Assembly: GCA_021786215.1 (NCBI GenBank)
Contig: JAJYNT010000006.1
Location: forward strand, 1-5,191
Length of the DNA: 5,191 nucleotides
Direction: 5' to 3'
Origin: Chloroflexota bacterium
GTDB taxonomy: Bacteria; Chloroflexota; UBA6077
Part shown: piece by piece, positions 1 through 5,191 of the stretch
Position numbering within the stretch: the stretch's first letter is position 1
Layout: the number at the start of each line of letters is the position of its first letter
The notes under the pieces: model-generated
Seen by the model: the letters and a program-made list of their open reading frames with translations, nothing else
What the model was told of the DNA's origin: nothing
The model's database searches: none
Position numbers and translations under genes: made by a program

Positions 1-1659
1 CGATACCTGGAGACGGAGACCCCCAGGTTCGGCTTCTGGCACGACGAACCCAAGTTCCTGATCAGCACCCTCAAGGCCTGGTACGGAGACGCCGCCCAGC
101 CCGAGAACGAGTTCGGCTACCGAAACTTGCCACTCATCGACGCCGACTACTCCCAGCAGCCGATGCTGCTGGGCATCGCGGATGGCGGCATTAAAGGCTT
201 CTTCCTGATGGGCCAGAACCCCGCCGTCGGCGGCCACAACGCCGGCCTGGTCCGCAAGGGGTTGGCCCAGTTGGACTGGATGGTGGTCCGCGACGCCTTC
301 GAGACCGAGACGGCCTCCTTCTGGTACGCCTCCCCGGAGGCCACGAGGGGAGAGATCGATCCAAGGCAGATCAAGACGGAGATCTTCTTCATACCCAGCG
401 CCTTCCCGGGTGAGAAGGAGGGCACCTTCACCAACACCCAGAGGCTGATCCAGCGCCACGACAAGGCTGTTGACCCGCCGGGAGACGCCAGATCCGACCT
501 CTGGTTCATGTTCCACCTGGGGCGCCGCCTCAAGGAGCTGTACAGAAACAGCACCGATCCCAAGGACCAGGCACTCAAGGAGCTCACCTGGGACTACCCG
601 ACCGAGGGTCCCATCCAGGAGCCAAGCTCCGACTATGTGGACAAGGAGATCAACGGATACGTGTGGGCCACCAACTGGGAGGATCGCAAGCAGGTAAAGG
701 ACTATACATACCTGAAGGACGACGGCACCACCGCCTCCGGCTGCTGGCTCTACTCCGGCATCTACCCGCAAGAAGGGAAGAATCTCACCAAGAACCGGAC
801 CCCGGACCCCGACTGGAACCCTGGAAGCCACCTTGGATGGGGATTCACATGGCCCGGCAACCGCCACATCATGTACAACCGCTGCTCGGCCGACCCAGAG
901 GGGAAACCCTGGTCCGAGCGAAAGAAGTACATCTGGTGGGACGAGGTGGCGAAGAAGTGGGTGGGCTACGACATCCCCGACTTCCAGGAGGACAAGCCGC
1001 CATCCTACATCCCACCACCAGACGCCGTGGGAATGGCCGCCCACTCGGGCAGCGAGCCCTATACCATAGCGCCCGACGGCCGCGCCTGGCTGTTTGCCCC
1101 GGCAGGGATGAAGGACGGTCCCTTGCCAACCCACTACGAGCCGGTGGAGTCGCCCGTCGCGAACCGGCTCTACCCGCGACAGCAGATCAGCCCAGCGGCA
1201 GGGCTGTTCATCAGATCCGACAACCCCTACGCCCAGGTGGGCGATCCCAACTACCCCTACGTCATCTGCACCTACCGGCTCACCGAACACCATACCGGAG
1301 GCGTCATGACTCGCTGGCTCCCATGGCTATCCGAGCTGCAGCCGGCCGGCTTCGCCGAGATCAGCCCCGAGTTAGCCGCCGAAAAGGGGATCGAGAACGG
1401 CGGATGGGTCACCGTGTCGTCACCCCGTGGTGAGATCGAGGCCAGGGCGTTGGTGACCCCACGGATGGTTCCACTTCGGCTAAACGGGAAGGTCGTTCAC
1501 ACCGTGGGCATGCCCTGGCATTTCGGTTACAAGGGGATCGCCACCGGTGACGTCGTCAACACCCTATCCCACATCGCGGAGGATCCCAACAGCAAGATCC
1601 ACGAGGGGAAGGTGTTCGTCTGCAACGTCCGAGCCGGTCGGAAGGGAGGACCGCGATGA
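1..1659 (+). CDS. fdhA: Formate dehydrogenase catalytic (alpha) subunit, molybdopterin oxidoreductase, C-terminal part (5' end outside window)
   Basis: This is the catalytic subunit that oxidises formate to CO2 at a bis-molybdopterin site. The frame is open from the first base, so the gene begins upstream; 552 residues are visible of roughly 1,000 usual for FdnG/FdhA. A TTG at 127 is internal, not the start. Family landmarks (window numbering): MGQNPA at 70-75 (nucleotide-contacting loop), ETETASFW at 101-108, KTEIFF at 125-130, EKEGTFTNTQR at 138-148, SGCW at 246-249. The C-terminal molybdopterin-dinucleotide-binding domain starts near 413, with YRLTEHH ending at 431, and includes GMPWHFGY at 503-510. 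These match my memory of E. coli FdnG (LTEHFH, VGIPIHWGF) and more closely actinobacterial-type FdhA. The Tat signal, first [4Fe-4S] cluster and Sec/Cys ligand are not visible. The stop overlaps the next gene, implying translational coupling. The family assignment is firm; formate as substrate rests on family likeness. Confidence 0.93.
   Translation, partial: RYLETETPRFGFWHDEPKFLISTLKAWYGDAAQPENEFGYRNLPLIDADYSQQPMLLGIADGGIKGFFLMGQNPAVGGHNAGLVRKGLAQLDWMVVRDAFETETASFWYASPEATRGEIDPRQIKTEIFFIPSAFPGEKEGTFTNTQRLIQRHDKAVDPPGDARSDLWFMFHLGRRLKELYRNSTDPKDQALKELTWDYPTEGPIQEPSSDYVDKEINGYVWATNWEDRKQVKDYTYLKDDGTTASGCWLYSGIYPQEGKNLTKNRTPDPDWNPGSHLGWGFTWPGNRHIMYNRCSADPEGKPWSERKKYIWWDEVAKKWVGYDIPDFQEDKPPSYIPPPDAVGMAAHSGSEPYTIAPDGRAWLFAPAGMKDGPLPTHYEPVESPVANRLYPRQQISPAAGLFIRSDNPYAQVGDPNYPYVICTYRLTEHHTGGVMTRWLPWLSELQPAGFAEISPELAAEKGIENGGWVTVSSPRGEIEARALVTPRMVPLRLNGKVVHTVGMPWHFGYKGIATGDVVNTLSHIAEDPNSKIHEGKVFVCNVRAGRKGGPR
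1644..1650 (+). promoter_or_regulatory. Ribosome binding site of fdhB, inside the end of fdhA
   Basis: GGGAGGA ends five bases before ATG 1656. It sits in the last codons of fdhA, so fdhB can be translated by re-initiation at the ATGA overlap or by independent entry. Confidence 0.75.
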
Positions 1660-2603
1660 GCCAGCACGTTCTGCGCTCGGCGGGTGAGGAACAGATCAAA
1701 CCCAACTATTCCGGCCGCATAGCCAGCTGGGACCGGTTCGGGCCAGGCTACAACACCGAACCGCCAGCAACCCTTAACGAGTCGGTGACGACGGCCGGTT
1801 TCCGAATCGAGCCCGGCACAGCCTACGGTTTCTTCACCGACACCACGGTGTGCATAGGCTGCAAGGCCTGCGAGGTCGGCTGCAAGGAGTGGAACCAGAT
1901 ACCCATGGACGACCTCGGCTTCAAAGCAACCAGCTACGACAACACCGCGGAACTGCGGGCCACCACCTGGCGGCACGTGACCTTCATGGAGGACTTTCAT
2001 CGTGATGGCCGGCCGAACCGATGGCTCTTCATGAGCGACGTCTGCAAGCATTGTGAGCAGGCCGGCTGCTTGGAGGCGTGCCCGACCGGCGCCATCGTGA
2101 GGACGGAGTTCGGGTCGGTGTTGATCCAGCAGGACGTCTGCAACGGCTGCAAGTACTGCGTCGGCGCGTGCCCGTTTGGGGTAATCACGGTCGACGAAGA
2201 GCAGGACAACACCGCCCACAAGTGCACCTTTTGCTACGATCGGCTCAAGGCAGGCATCGAGCCTGCCTGCGCCAAAGCCTGTCCCACCGACTCCATCCTC
2301 TTCGGTCCGGTGATGGAGCTCCGCAAGATCGCCAGAAAAAGGGTGGAGGAGTTGCATGCCCGCGGCATTCGGGAAGCCTATCTGTACGGTGTGCCGGGCG
2401 GCCCGGGCGCCACAGGGGGCATCGGCAGCCTCAACTGCTTCTTCCTGCTCACCGAACGACCGGAGGCCTATAACCTGCCACCTGCCCCGGAACTGCCCTC
2501 ACGGAGGGCCGCACAGGGCTTGCTCGCTGCCGCGGCCACGGCCCTGGCCTATGGGGCCGCTACGATCCTGGCAGTCCGTTCGGCGCGTGCCGGCCGAAGG
2601 TAG
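1656..2603 (+). CDS. fdhB: Formate dehydrogenase iron-sulfur (beta) subunit, four [4Fe-4S] clusters with C-terminal membrane helix
   Basis: This 315-residue subunit carries electrons from the catalytic subunit to the membrane subunit. Sixteen cysteines fall in four groups: C66/C69/C72/C76, C130/C133/C138/C142, C162/C165/C168/C172 and C190/C193/C205/C209. That is the FdnH/DMSO-reductase-B pattern for four [4Fe-4S] clusters. The first motif (CIGCKACEVGCKEWN) is close to the FdnH form. A hydrophobic Ala/Leu-rich stretch at about 286-307, followed by Arg-rich RSARAGRR, looks like the single C-terminal anchor helix of FdnH. No signal peptide is seen, as expected for a partner co-exported with a Tat-bearing alpha subunit (inference). 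The ATG overlaps the upstream stop (ATGA) and has GGGAGGA at 1644-1650, five bases ahead. Gly-rich residues 246-257 form a probable flexible loop. A related oxidoreductase's B subunit is the alternative, but the first gene favours formate dehydrogenase. Confidence 0.95.
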   Translation: MSQHVLRSAGEEQIKPNYSGRIASWDRFGPGYNTEPPATLNESVTTAGFRIEPGTAYGFFTDTTVCIGCKACEVGCKEWNQIPMDDLGFKATSYDNTAELRATTWRHVTFMEDFHRDGRPNRWLFMSDVCKHCEQAGCLEACPTGAIVRTEFGSVLIQQDVCNGCKYCVGACPFGVITVDEEQDNTAHKCTFCYDRLKAGIEPACAKACPTDSILFGPVMELRKIARKRVEELHARGIREAYLYGVPGGPGATGGIGSLNCFFLLTERPEAYNLPPAPELPSRRAAQGLLAAAATALAYGAATILAVRSARAGRR

Positions 2604-2607
2604 GATT

Positions 2608-2613
2608 GGGGAG
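2608..2613 (+). promoter_or_regulatory. Ribosome binding site deciding the nrfD start
   Basis: GGGGAG lies seven bases before ATG 2621 and overlaps the alternative TTG at 2606. It therefore supports the ATG and makes the longer TTG-initiated form (five extra residues) unlikely. Confidence 0.75.
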
Positions 2614-2620
2614 AACGAGA

Positions 2621-3673
2621 ATGATCGGCGAAATAGTCCATGTTACCGAGACACCGGCAACTGCCGTGAGCCCGCGGGAGGCCGCGCAACAGGACGCCCA
2701 GGCCTGGCGGGTGGCCAGGCAGCCTGGCCCAACCAGCTACTATAGATACCCGACCTTGAAGAACCCCAACTGGAGTTGGGAGATACCCACCTATTTCTTC
2801 ACCGGGGGGATAGCGGCCGGGTCCTACCTGATCGCCACCATGGCAGATCTATTCGGCACGGAGGAGGACCGGGTGGTGTCCCGCGCGGGGCGCTACATAT
2901 CGATGATAGCCGTCGTCGTCAGCCTAATCCTCCTGATCCTGGATCTGGGCCGGCCCCGTCGCTTCGCGAACATGCTCAGGGTACTCAAGCCTCGCTCACC
3001 CATGAACCTTGGAACGTGGGGATTGGTGGGTTTTGGCGGCTTCGCCGGTCTGGGAATCCTCCGACAATGGGTCGAGGACGGCATCCTGAGCGGGAACTCC
3101 ATGGTGGCTCGCCTGCTCGGCTGGATGCCTCTGAAGGTGTCTGGGGTGCTCGGGAGCCTCCTTGCTTTCTTCGTGGGAAGCTACACCGGGGTGCTGATCA
3201 GCTTTACCAACGCGCCGATCTGGGCGAAAAACCGGCTGCTCCAGGGCCCGCTGTTTCTCGCTTCAGCCCTATCTACCGGGCTCGCGGCTATCTCCCTGGC
3301 GCTCTCGTTGACCGGCAGATCCAATCACCATAGCGAGAAGTGGCTGAGGCAAGTGGAGGAGTCGGCCGTCAGGGGGGAGATAGCGGCAACGGCCGGGACT
3401 ATCGCCACCGTGGGCTCTCTGGGTCGTCCCCTGTTCGCCACTCGCCACGCATTACTCTTCTGGCCGGGCGCGGTGGGGCTGGGGCTCGTCGTCCCAACTG
3501 TGCTCCAGCAAGTTGAGAGGGTAGCCCCCGCCAAGCAGAAGAGAAAGCTTCGTATTGCGTCCAGCATTTCCACCCTCGCAGGCGGGTACATCTTCCGCTG
3601 GGTGGATGCCCGGATAGGACGCCCTTCCATCGAAGACCCTGATTACTACTTCAACTTCACATCAGGCAGGTGA
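2621..3673 (+). CDS. nrfD: NrfD/PsrC-family integral membrane subunit of formate dehydrogenase (quinone-reducing anchor)
   Basis: This is the membrane subunit of 350 residues that likely passes electrons from the Fe-S subunit to the quinone pool. The hydrophilic N-terminus (about 1-48) leads into WEIPTYFFTGGIAAGSYLIA (52-71), a typical first NrfD helix. Further hydrophobic segments lie near 91-109, 130-148, 170-195, 209-229, 276-298 and 310-328. The motif LDLGRPRRFANMLR (107-120) followed by SPMNLGTW (126-133) is the NrfD signature, and TNAPIWAK (196-203) matches the usual T..P.WA element. I see no pattern suggesting the histidine-ligated haems of the FdnI cytochrome b subunit, so the anchor type differs from E. 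coli FDH-N. ATG 2621 is chosen over the in-frame TTG at 2606 because GGGGAG at 2608-2613 lies seven bases ahead of it. The gap to fdhB is 17 bases. Family is certain; role in formate oxidation is inferred from the operon. Confidence 0.93.
   Translation: MIGEIVHVTETPATAVSPREAAQQDAQAWRVARQPGPTSYYRYPTLKNPNWSWEIPTYFFTGGIAAGSYLIATMADLFGTEEDRVVSRAGRYISMIAVVVSLILLILDLGRPRRFANMLRVLKPRSPMNLGTWGLVGFGGFAGLGILRQWVEDGILSGNSMVARLLGWMPLKVSGVLGSLLAFFVGSYTGVLISFTNAPIWAKNRLLQGPLFLASALSTGLAAISLALSLTGRSNHHSEKWLRQVEESAVRGEIAATAGTIATVGSLGRPLFATRHALLFWPGAVGLGLVVPTVLQQVERVAPAKQKRKLRIASSISTLAGGYIFRWVDARIGRPSIEDPDYYFNFTSGR
2698..2729 (+). repeat. Cluster of overlapping GCC(T/A)GGC inverted repeats at the start of nrfD
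   Basis: Three short dyads are packed into 32 bases, 77-108 nt after the nrfD ATG. CCAGGCCTGG (2698-2707) is a perfect palindrome. GCCTGGC (2702-2708) pairs with GCCAGGC (2714-2720) across GGGTG. GGCCAGGC (2713-2720) pairs with GCCTGGCC (2722-2729) around one A. The middle unit can pair left or right, so the RNA hairpins are mutually exclusive. They lie in codons for the hydrophilic N-terminus, where protein constraint is weak. A regulatory role is only possible, not shown. Confidence 0.5.
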
Positions 3674-3676
3674 AGA

Positions 3677-3829
3677 ATGGCTGAGGACACGACTTGCTCG
3701 ACTATCCCTCGGGAACGAAGTAGAAGACGATGGCCAGCACCGCGTAGACCGCCGCCAGCTGCACCCCCTCGAACCAGGTGGATTCCCCGTCCAAGGACAC
3801 AATGCCGAGAGCCAGGACGGAAAGAGTAA
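3677..3829 (+). other. Possible vestigial start of a fourth operon gene (SD plus ATG, 50-codon frame)
   Basis: AGGTGAAG at 3668-3675 overlaps the nrfD stop, with ATG at 3677. This is as good a translation start as the two upstream genes have. The frame reads MAEDTTCSTIPRE and then turns into Arg/Pro-rich sequence that is simply antisense to the 3' end of the antiporter gene, stopping at TAA 3827-3829. About eight codons precede the antiporter stop codon. One reading is that another operon gene (for example a maturation factor) once began here and was lost when the antiporter segment became joined. The other is that the SD is fortuitous. I do not claim a functional protein. Confidence 0.22.
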
Positions 3830-4829
3830 CCCCCGCGATCTCGAAGACGTTGAAGACGAGGCTCATCGGAGAGCCCATAATCAGGGAGGCGAAGACCAGG
3901 ACAGGGGCCACGAAAAGGGCAATCTGGGCGGCTGCTCCCGTCGCAATAGTCATCGCCAGCTCCATGTTGTTCCTCTTGGCCACCAACATGGCTGAAAAAT
4001 ACTCGGCCGCGTTCCCGACTATGGCTACCACTATCACCCCGACGAAGAACTGCGTGAGACCGAGAGCAGCCGTCGTTGCCTGGATGGCTCCCACCAGCAA
4101 CTCCCCTTCCACCCCAACCAGCACCGTTGCGACCAACAGAAGCAAGAGAGCGCCGGACACGCTCAGACGGGGCTCCGGCGCCGCATGAGGCTGAGTGGTG
4201 AAGAAATGCCGATGAGTCCTCAGGGAAAAAATGAGGTTGGCAACGTAGGTTGCCAGCAGTACGGCTGAGACCAGTATGCTGAGCTGTTCAACGGGAGGCT
4301 TGGTGTACACAATGGTGCCGAAGACGGTGAGATCGAACACCGCCGGCATCACCAGGGCGACCACCGCCAGGAACAGCATGGCGGCGTTTGCCCCCGCTCT
4401 GGTGCGGTTGAAGGTTTGCCGCTCCCTTCCCCACCCTCCGGCCACCATGCTCAGGCCCAACACCAGCAGGACGTTTCCGATAATGCTGCCACTGATGGAT
4501 GCCTTCACGACGACGAAGAGCCCGGCTCGCAGGGCAAGAATCCCGATGATCAACTCCGGGGCATTCCCCAGGGTGGCGTTCAGCAGTCCACCCGGGCCGG
4601 CTCCGACATACTCCGCCACCTGCTCTGTGGCACGTCCGATCAAGTTGGCCAGCGGGATCACCGCTAGCGCGGAGGCCACGAAGAGAATCACCTCCGGCAG
4701 CCCAGCAAGGGCCACAGCCCAGCTGACCGGTATGAACAGGAGGAGCCAGTTGAGCCAACTCTCTCTGATGAAGCCGGCCATCCGGCGCAGCCGGGTCCTC
4801 CAATTTGGATCGTTTCTTCGTCTCGACAT
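3702..4829 (-). CDS. cax: Ca2+/H+ antiporter, CaCA superfamily (Cax/ChaA type)
   Basis: This inner-membrane cation/proton antiporter of 375 residues exports Ca2+ using the proton gradient. It has the two-fold repeat of the family. The first alpha repeat holds GNAPELIIG (88-96), with E92 as a cation-binding acid, continuing through SISGSIIGN to GLSMVAGG near 132. The second holds VGNAAEYFSAM (271-281), with E276, and ATGAAAQIALFVAPV (296-310). About eleven hydrophobic segments span 24-375, and the length is normal for bacterial Cax. The linker between halves (205-221) is His-rich (RTHRHFF) and not the acidic stretch of some family members. The frame extends to ATG 5027, but those 66 extra residues lack hydrophobic or conserved character and would cover the divergent promoter. 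ATG 4829, followed by MSRRRNDPNW, is preferred, with only a weak GGAT ahead. MAGF at 4781 is a further option. It converges on nrfD with 28 bases between stops. Ion specificity is inferred. Confidence 0.92.
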   Translation of the reverse strand: MSRRRNDPNWRTRLRRMAGFIRESWLNWLLLFIPVSWAVALAGLPEVILFVASALAVIPLANLIGRATEQVAEYVGAGPGGLLNATLGNAPELIIGILALRAGLFVVVKASISGSIIGNVLLVLGLSMVAGGWGRERQTFNRTRAGANAAMLFLAVVALVMPAVFDLTVFGTIVYTKPPVEQLSILVSAVLLATYVANLIFSLRTHRHFFTTQPHAAPEPRLSVSGALLLLLVATVLVGVEGELLVGAIQATTAALGLTQFFVGVIVVAIVGNAAEYFSAMLVAKRNNMELAMTIATGAAAQIALFVAPVLVFASLIMGSPMSLVFNVFEIAGVTLSVLALGIVSLDGESTWFEGVQLAAVYAVLAIVFYFVPEG

Positions 4830-4927
4830 CGCTATCCATCGGGAACTGTCTTCACCTGACGAGCGCAAGGGACATGCCCCATCGAAGCTCGTGGTCGCCG
4901 TGGGTAATTGGCTCCAAGAAAGGCCCT

Positions 4928-4942
4928 GCACAGCGGCAGTGC
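4928..4942. promoter_or_regulatory. Imperfect dyad, candidate operator between divergent genes
   Basis: GCAC-A-GC-G-GC-A-GTGC is an interrupted 15-bp dyad, mismatched only at the two A positions. It ends three bases before the -35 box of the rightward promoter, where an activator or repressor could bind. It is short, so chance is quite possible. Confidence 0.25.
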
Positions 4943-4945
4943 GGG

Positions 4946-4975
4946 TTGACTGGAATCGCAGATACCTGCCATACT
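4946..4975 (+). promoter_or_regulatory. Sigma70-type promoter for the rightward gene at 5021
   Basis: TTGACT (4946-4951) is a near-consensus -35. After an 18-base spacer comes CATACT (4970-4975), preceded by TG at 4967-4968 in the extended -10 position. Transcription would start near 4981-4983, giving a leader of about 40 nt before ATG 5021. I found no comparably good promoter on the other strand for the antiporter gene in 4830-5020. Confidence 0.55.
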
Positions 4976-5010
4976 CCGGGTTACGATCAACAAGATCCAC
5001 TCTGATGAAT

Positions 5011-5016
5011 GGTAGG
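5011..5016 (+). promoter_or_regulatory. Ribosome binding site of the 5021 gene
   Basis: GGTAGG lies four bases ahead of ATG 5021. It overlaps the in-frame ATG at 5009, which has no SD of its own, so it favours the 5021 start. Confidence 0.5.
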
Positions 5017-5020
5017 CTCG

Positions 5021-5191
5021 ATGACATCTTCTGCCGATCACGTCACCTCCAACGGCCGCGGTCTGTGGGTCGAAACGATCCGTCGCGATCTGCTGGCCGG
5101 CCAGCAGGTGAAGTTGTCGGGCACCCTCTTCCTGGTCCGCCGGGCTCGCCAGGATGTCGGCCAGAATTCCGGCCTTTACGTCAAGTGCGAA
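5021..5191 (+). CDS. N-terminal fragment of a protein of unknown function, possibly OB-fold containing (3' end outside window)
   Basis: Fifty-seven codons run open to the right edge. The start is ATG 5021, supported by GGTAGG at 5011-5016 and a good promoter upstream. The alternative frame from ATG 5005 is also open but gives an Arg/Pro/Gly-rich translation typical of a shadow. The visible protein has a polar, disordered-looking first 13 residues, then a short helix-like LWVETIRRDLLAG, then QVKLSGTLFLVRRARQDVGQ and SGLYVKCE. The beta-strand, basic loop, beta-strand pattern after a 'V.L.G...LV' motif resembles the first strands of an OB-fold, as in the N-terminus of YhaM-like HD-domain exoribonucleases. 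This is a weak guess from 45 residues; treat it as unassigned. It is transcribed divergently from the antiporter gene. Confidence 0.6.
   Translation, partial: MTSSADHVTSNGRGLWVETIRRDLLAGQQVKLSGTLFLVRRARQDVGQNSGLYVKCE
5090..5107. repeat. 18-bp perfect palindrome in the 5021 gene
   Basis: CTGCTGGCCGGCCAGCAG is its own reverse complement over all 18 bases. In RNA it could fold as a 7-bp stem with a CCGG loop. It sits 69 bases into the reading frame and encodes LLAGQQ. It could be a protein-binding site or just a product of GC-rich codons; function is not established. Confidence 0.5.

Noticed and set aside
1340..1351. 12-bp palindrome AGCCGGCCGGCT in fdhA
   Set aside because: It is short, low complexity and expected in GC-rich coding sequence; no context suggests a site.
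663..1433. 256-residue open frame inside fdhA on the + strand
   Set aside because: It is Arg/Pro/His-rich with no domain logic and is fully covered by the clear formate dehydrogenase frame; a GC-rich shadow.
1527..2357. 276-residue open frame antisense to the fdhA-fdhB junction
   Set aside because: It crosses two well-supported genes, its translation shows no recognisable family, and no ribosome site stands out; a product of codon bias on the opposite strand.
2947..2956. GGGCCGGCCC palindrome in nrfD
   Set aside because: It encodes the conserved LDLGRP motif, so protein constraint plus GC-rich codons explains it.
2776..3333. 185-residue frame inside nrfD
   Set aside because: It is Arg/Gly/Pro-rich and hydrophilic, overlapping the conserved membrane frame; a shadow.
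4288..4839. 183-residue minus-strand frame starting MDSDVETKK
   Set aside because: It lies in another frame of the antiporter gene, and its translation lacks the membrane helices and repeats that the antiporter frame shows.
1..5191. Mobile element, CRISPR array, tRNA/rRNA or defence system
   Set aside because: I saw no transposase, regularly spaced repeats, direct-repeat boundaries or cloverleaf pattern; the genes are ordinary respiratory and transport functions.

Overview
The window holds the 3' part of an operon for a quinone-linked, membrane-bound formate dehydrogenase, then a convergent Ca2+/H+ antiporter gene, then the first codons of a divergently transcribed gene cut by the right edge. 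The DNA is GC-rich (about 60% by eye), with strong Shine-Dalgarno (SD) sites and tight gene spacing. The catalytic subunit, the iron-sulfur subunit and the NrfD-type anchor together resemble formate dehydrogenases of Actinobacteria and related Gram-positive or Chloroflexota-like lineages more than the E. coli FdnGHI set. That is recalled family knowledge, not a search result, so the host cannot be named. Regular use of AGG (Arg) and ATA (Ile) codons argues against the extreme codon bias of Streptomyces-like genomes.

Positions 1-3673 (+ strand): the C-terminal 552 residues of the molybdopterin catalytic subunit (open at the left edge), a 315-residue four-cluster ferredoxin subunit overlapping it by four bases (ATGA), and a 350-residue NrfD-family membrane subunit 17 bases later. 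Electrons from formate would pass from the molybdenum site through the Fe-S relay of the second subunit to quinone at the membrane subunit. The N-terminal half of the catalytic subunit is outside the window. That part would show a Tat signal, the first [4Fe-4S] cluster and the Sec or Cys ligand.

Positions 3674-3701: a very short convergent junction with no clear terminator. A good SD and an ATG follow the NrfD stop directly, but the reading frame runs at once into antisense of the next gene. This may be the remnant of a fourth operon gene.

Positions 3702-4829 (- strand): a complete CaCA-superfamily Ca2+/H+ antiporter of 375 residues with both internal repeats intact. Positions 4830-5020: a divergent intergenic region with a convincing sigma70-type promoter pointing right and a small imperfect dyad just upstream of it. 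Positions 5021-5191 (+ strand): the first 57 codons of a gene of uncertain function, possibly OB-fold containing.

I see no mobile element, CRISPR array, tRNA or rRNA. The window looks like ordinary energy metabolism plus ion transport. The points worth a second look are the NrfD-for-cytochrome-b anchor, the possible lost gene at the convergent junction, and several palindromic elements.
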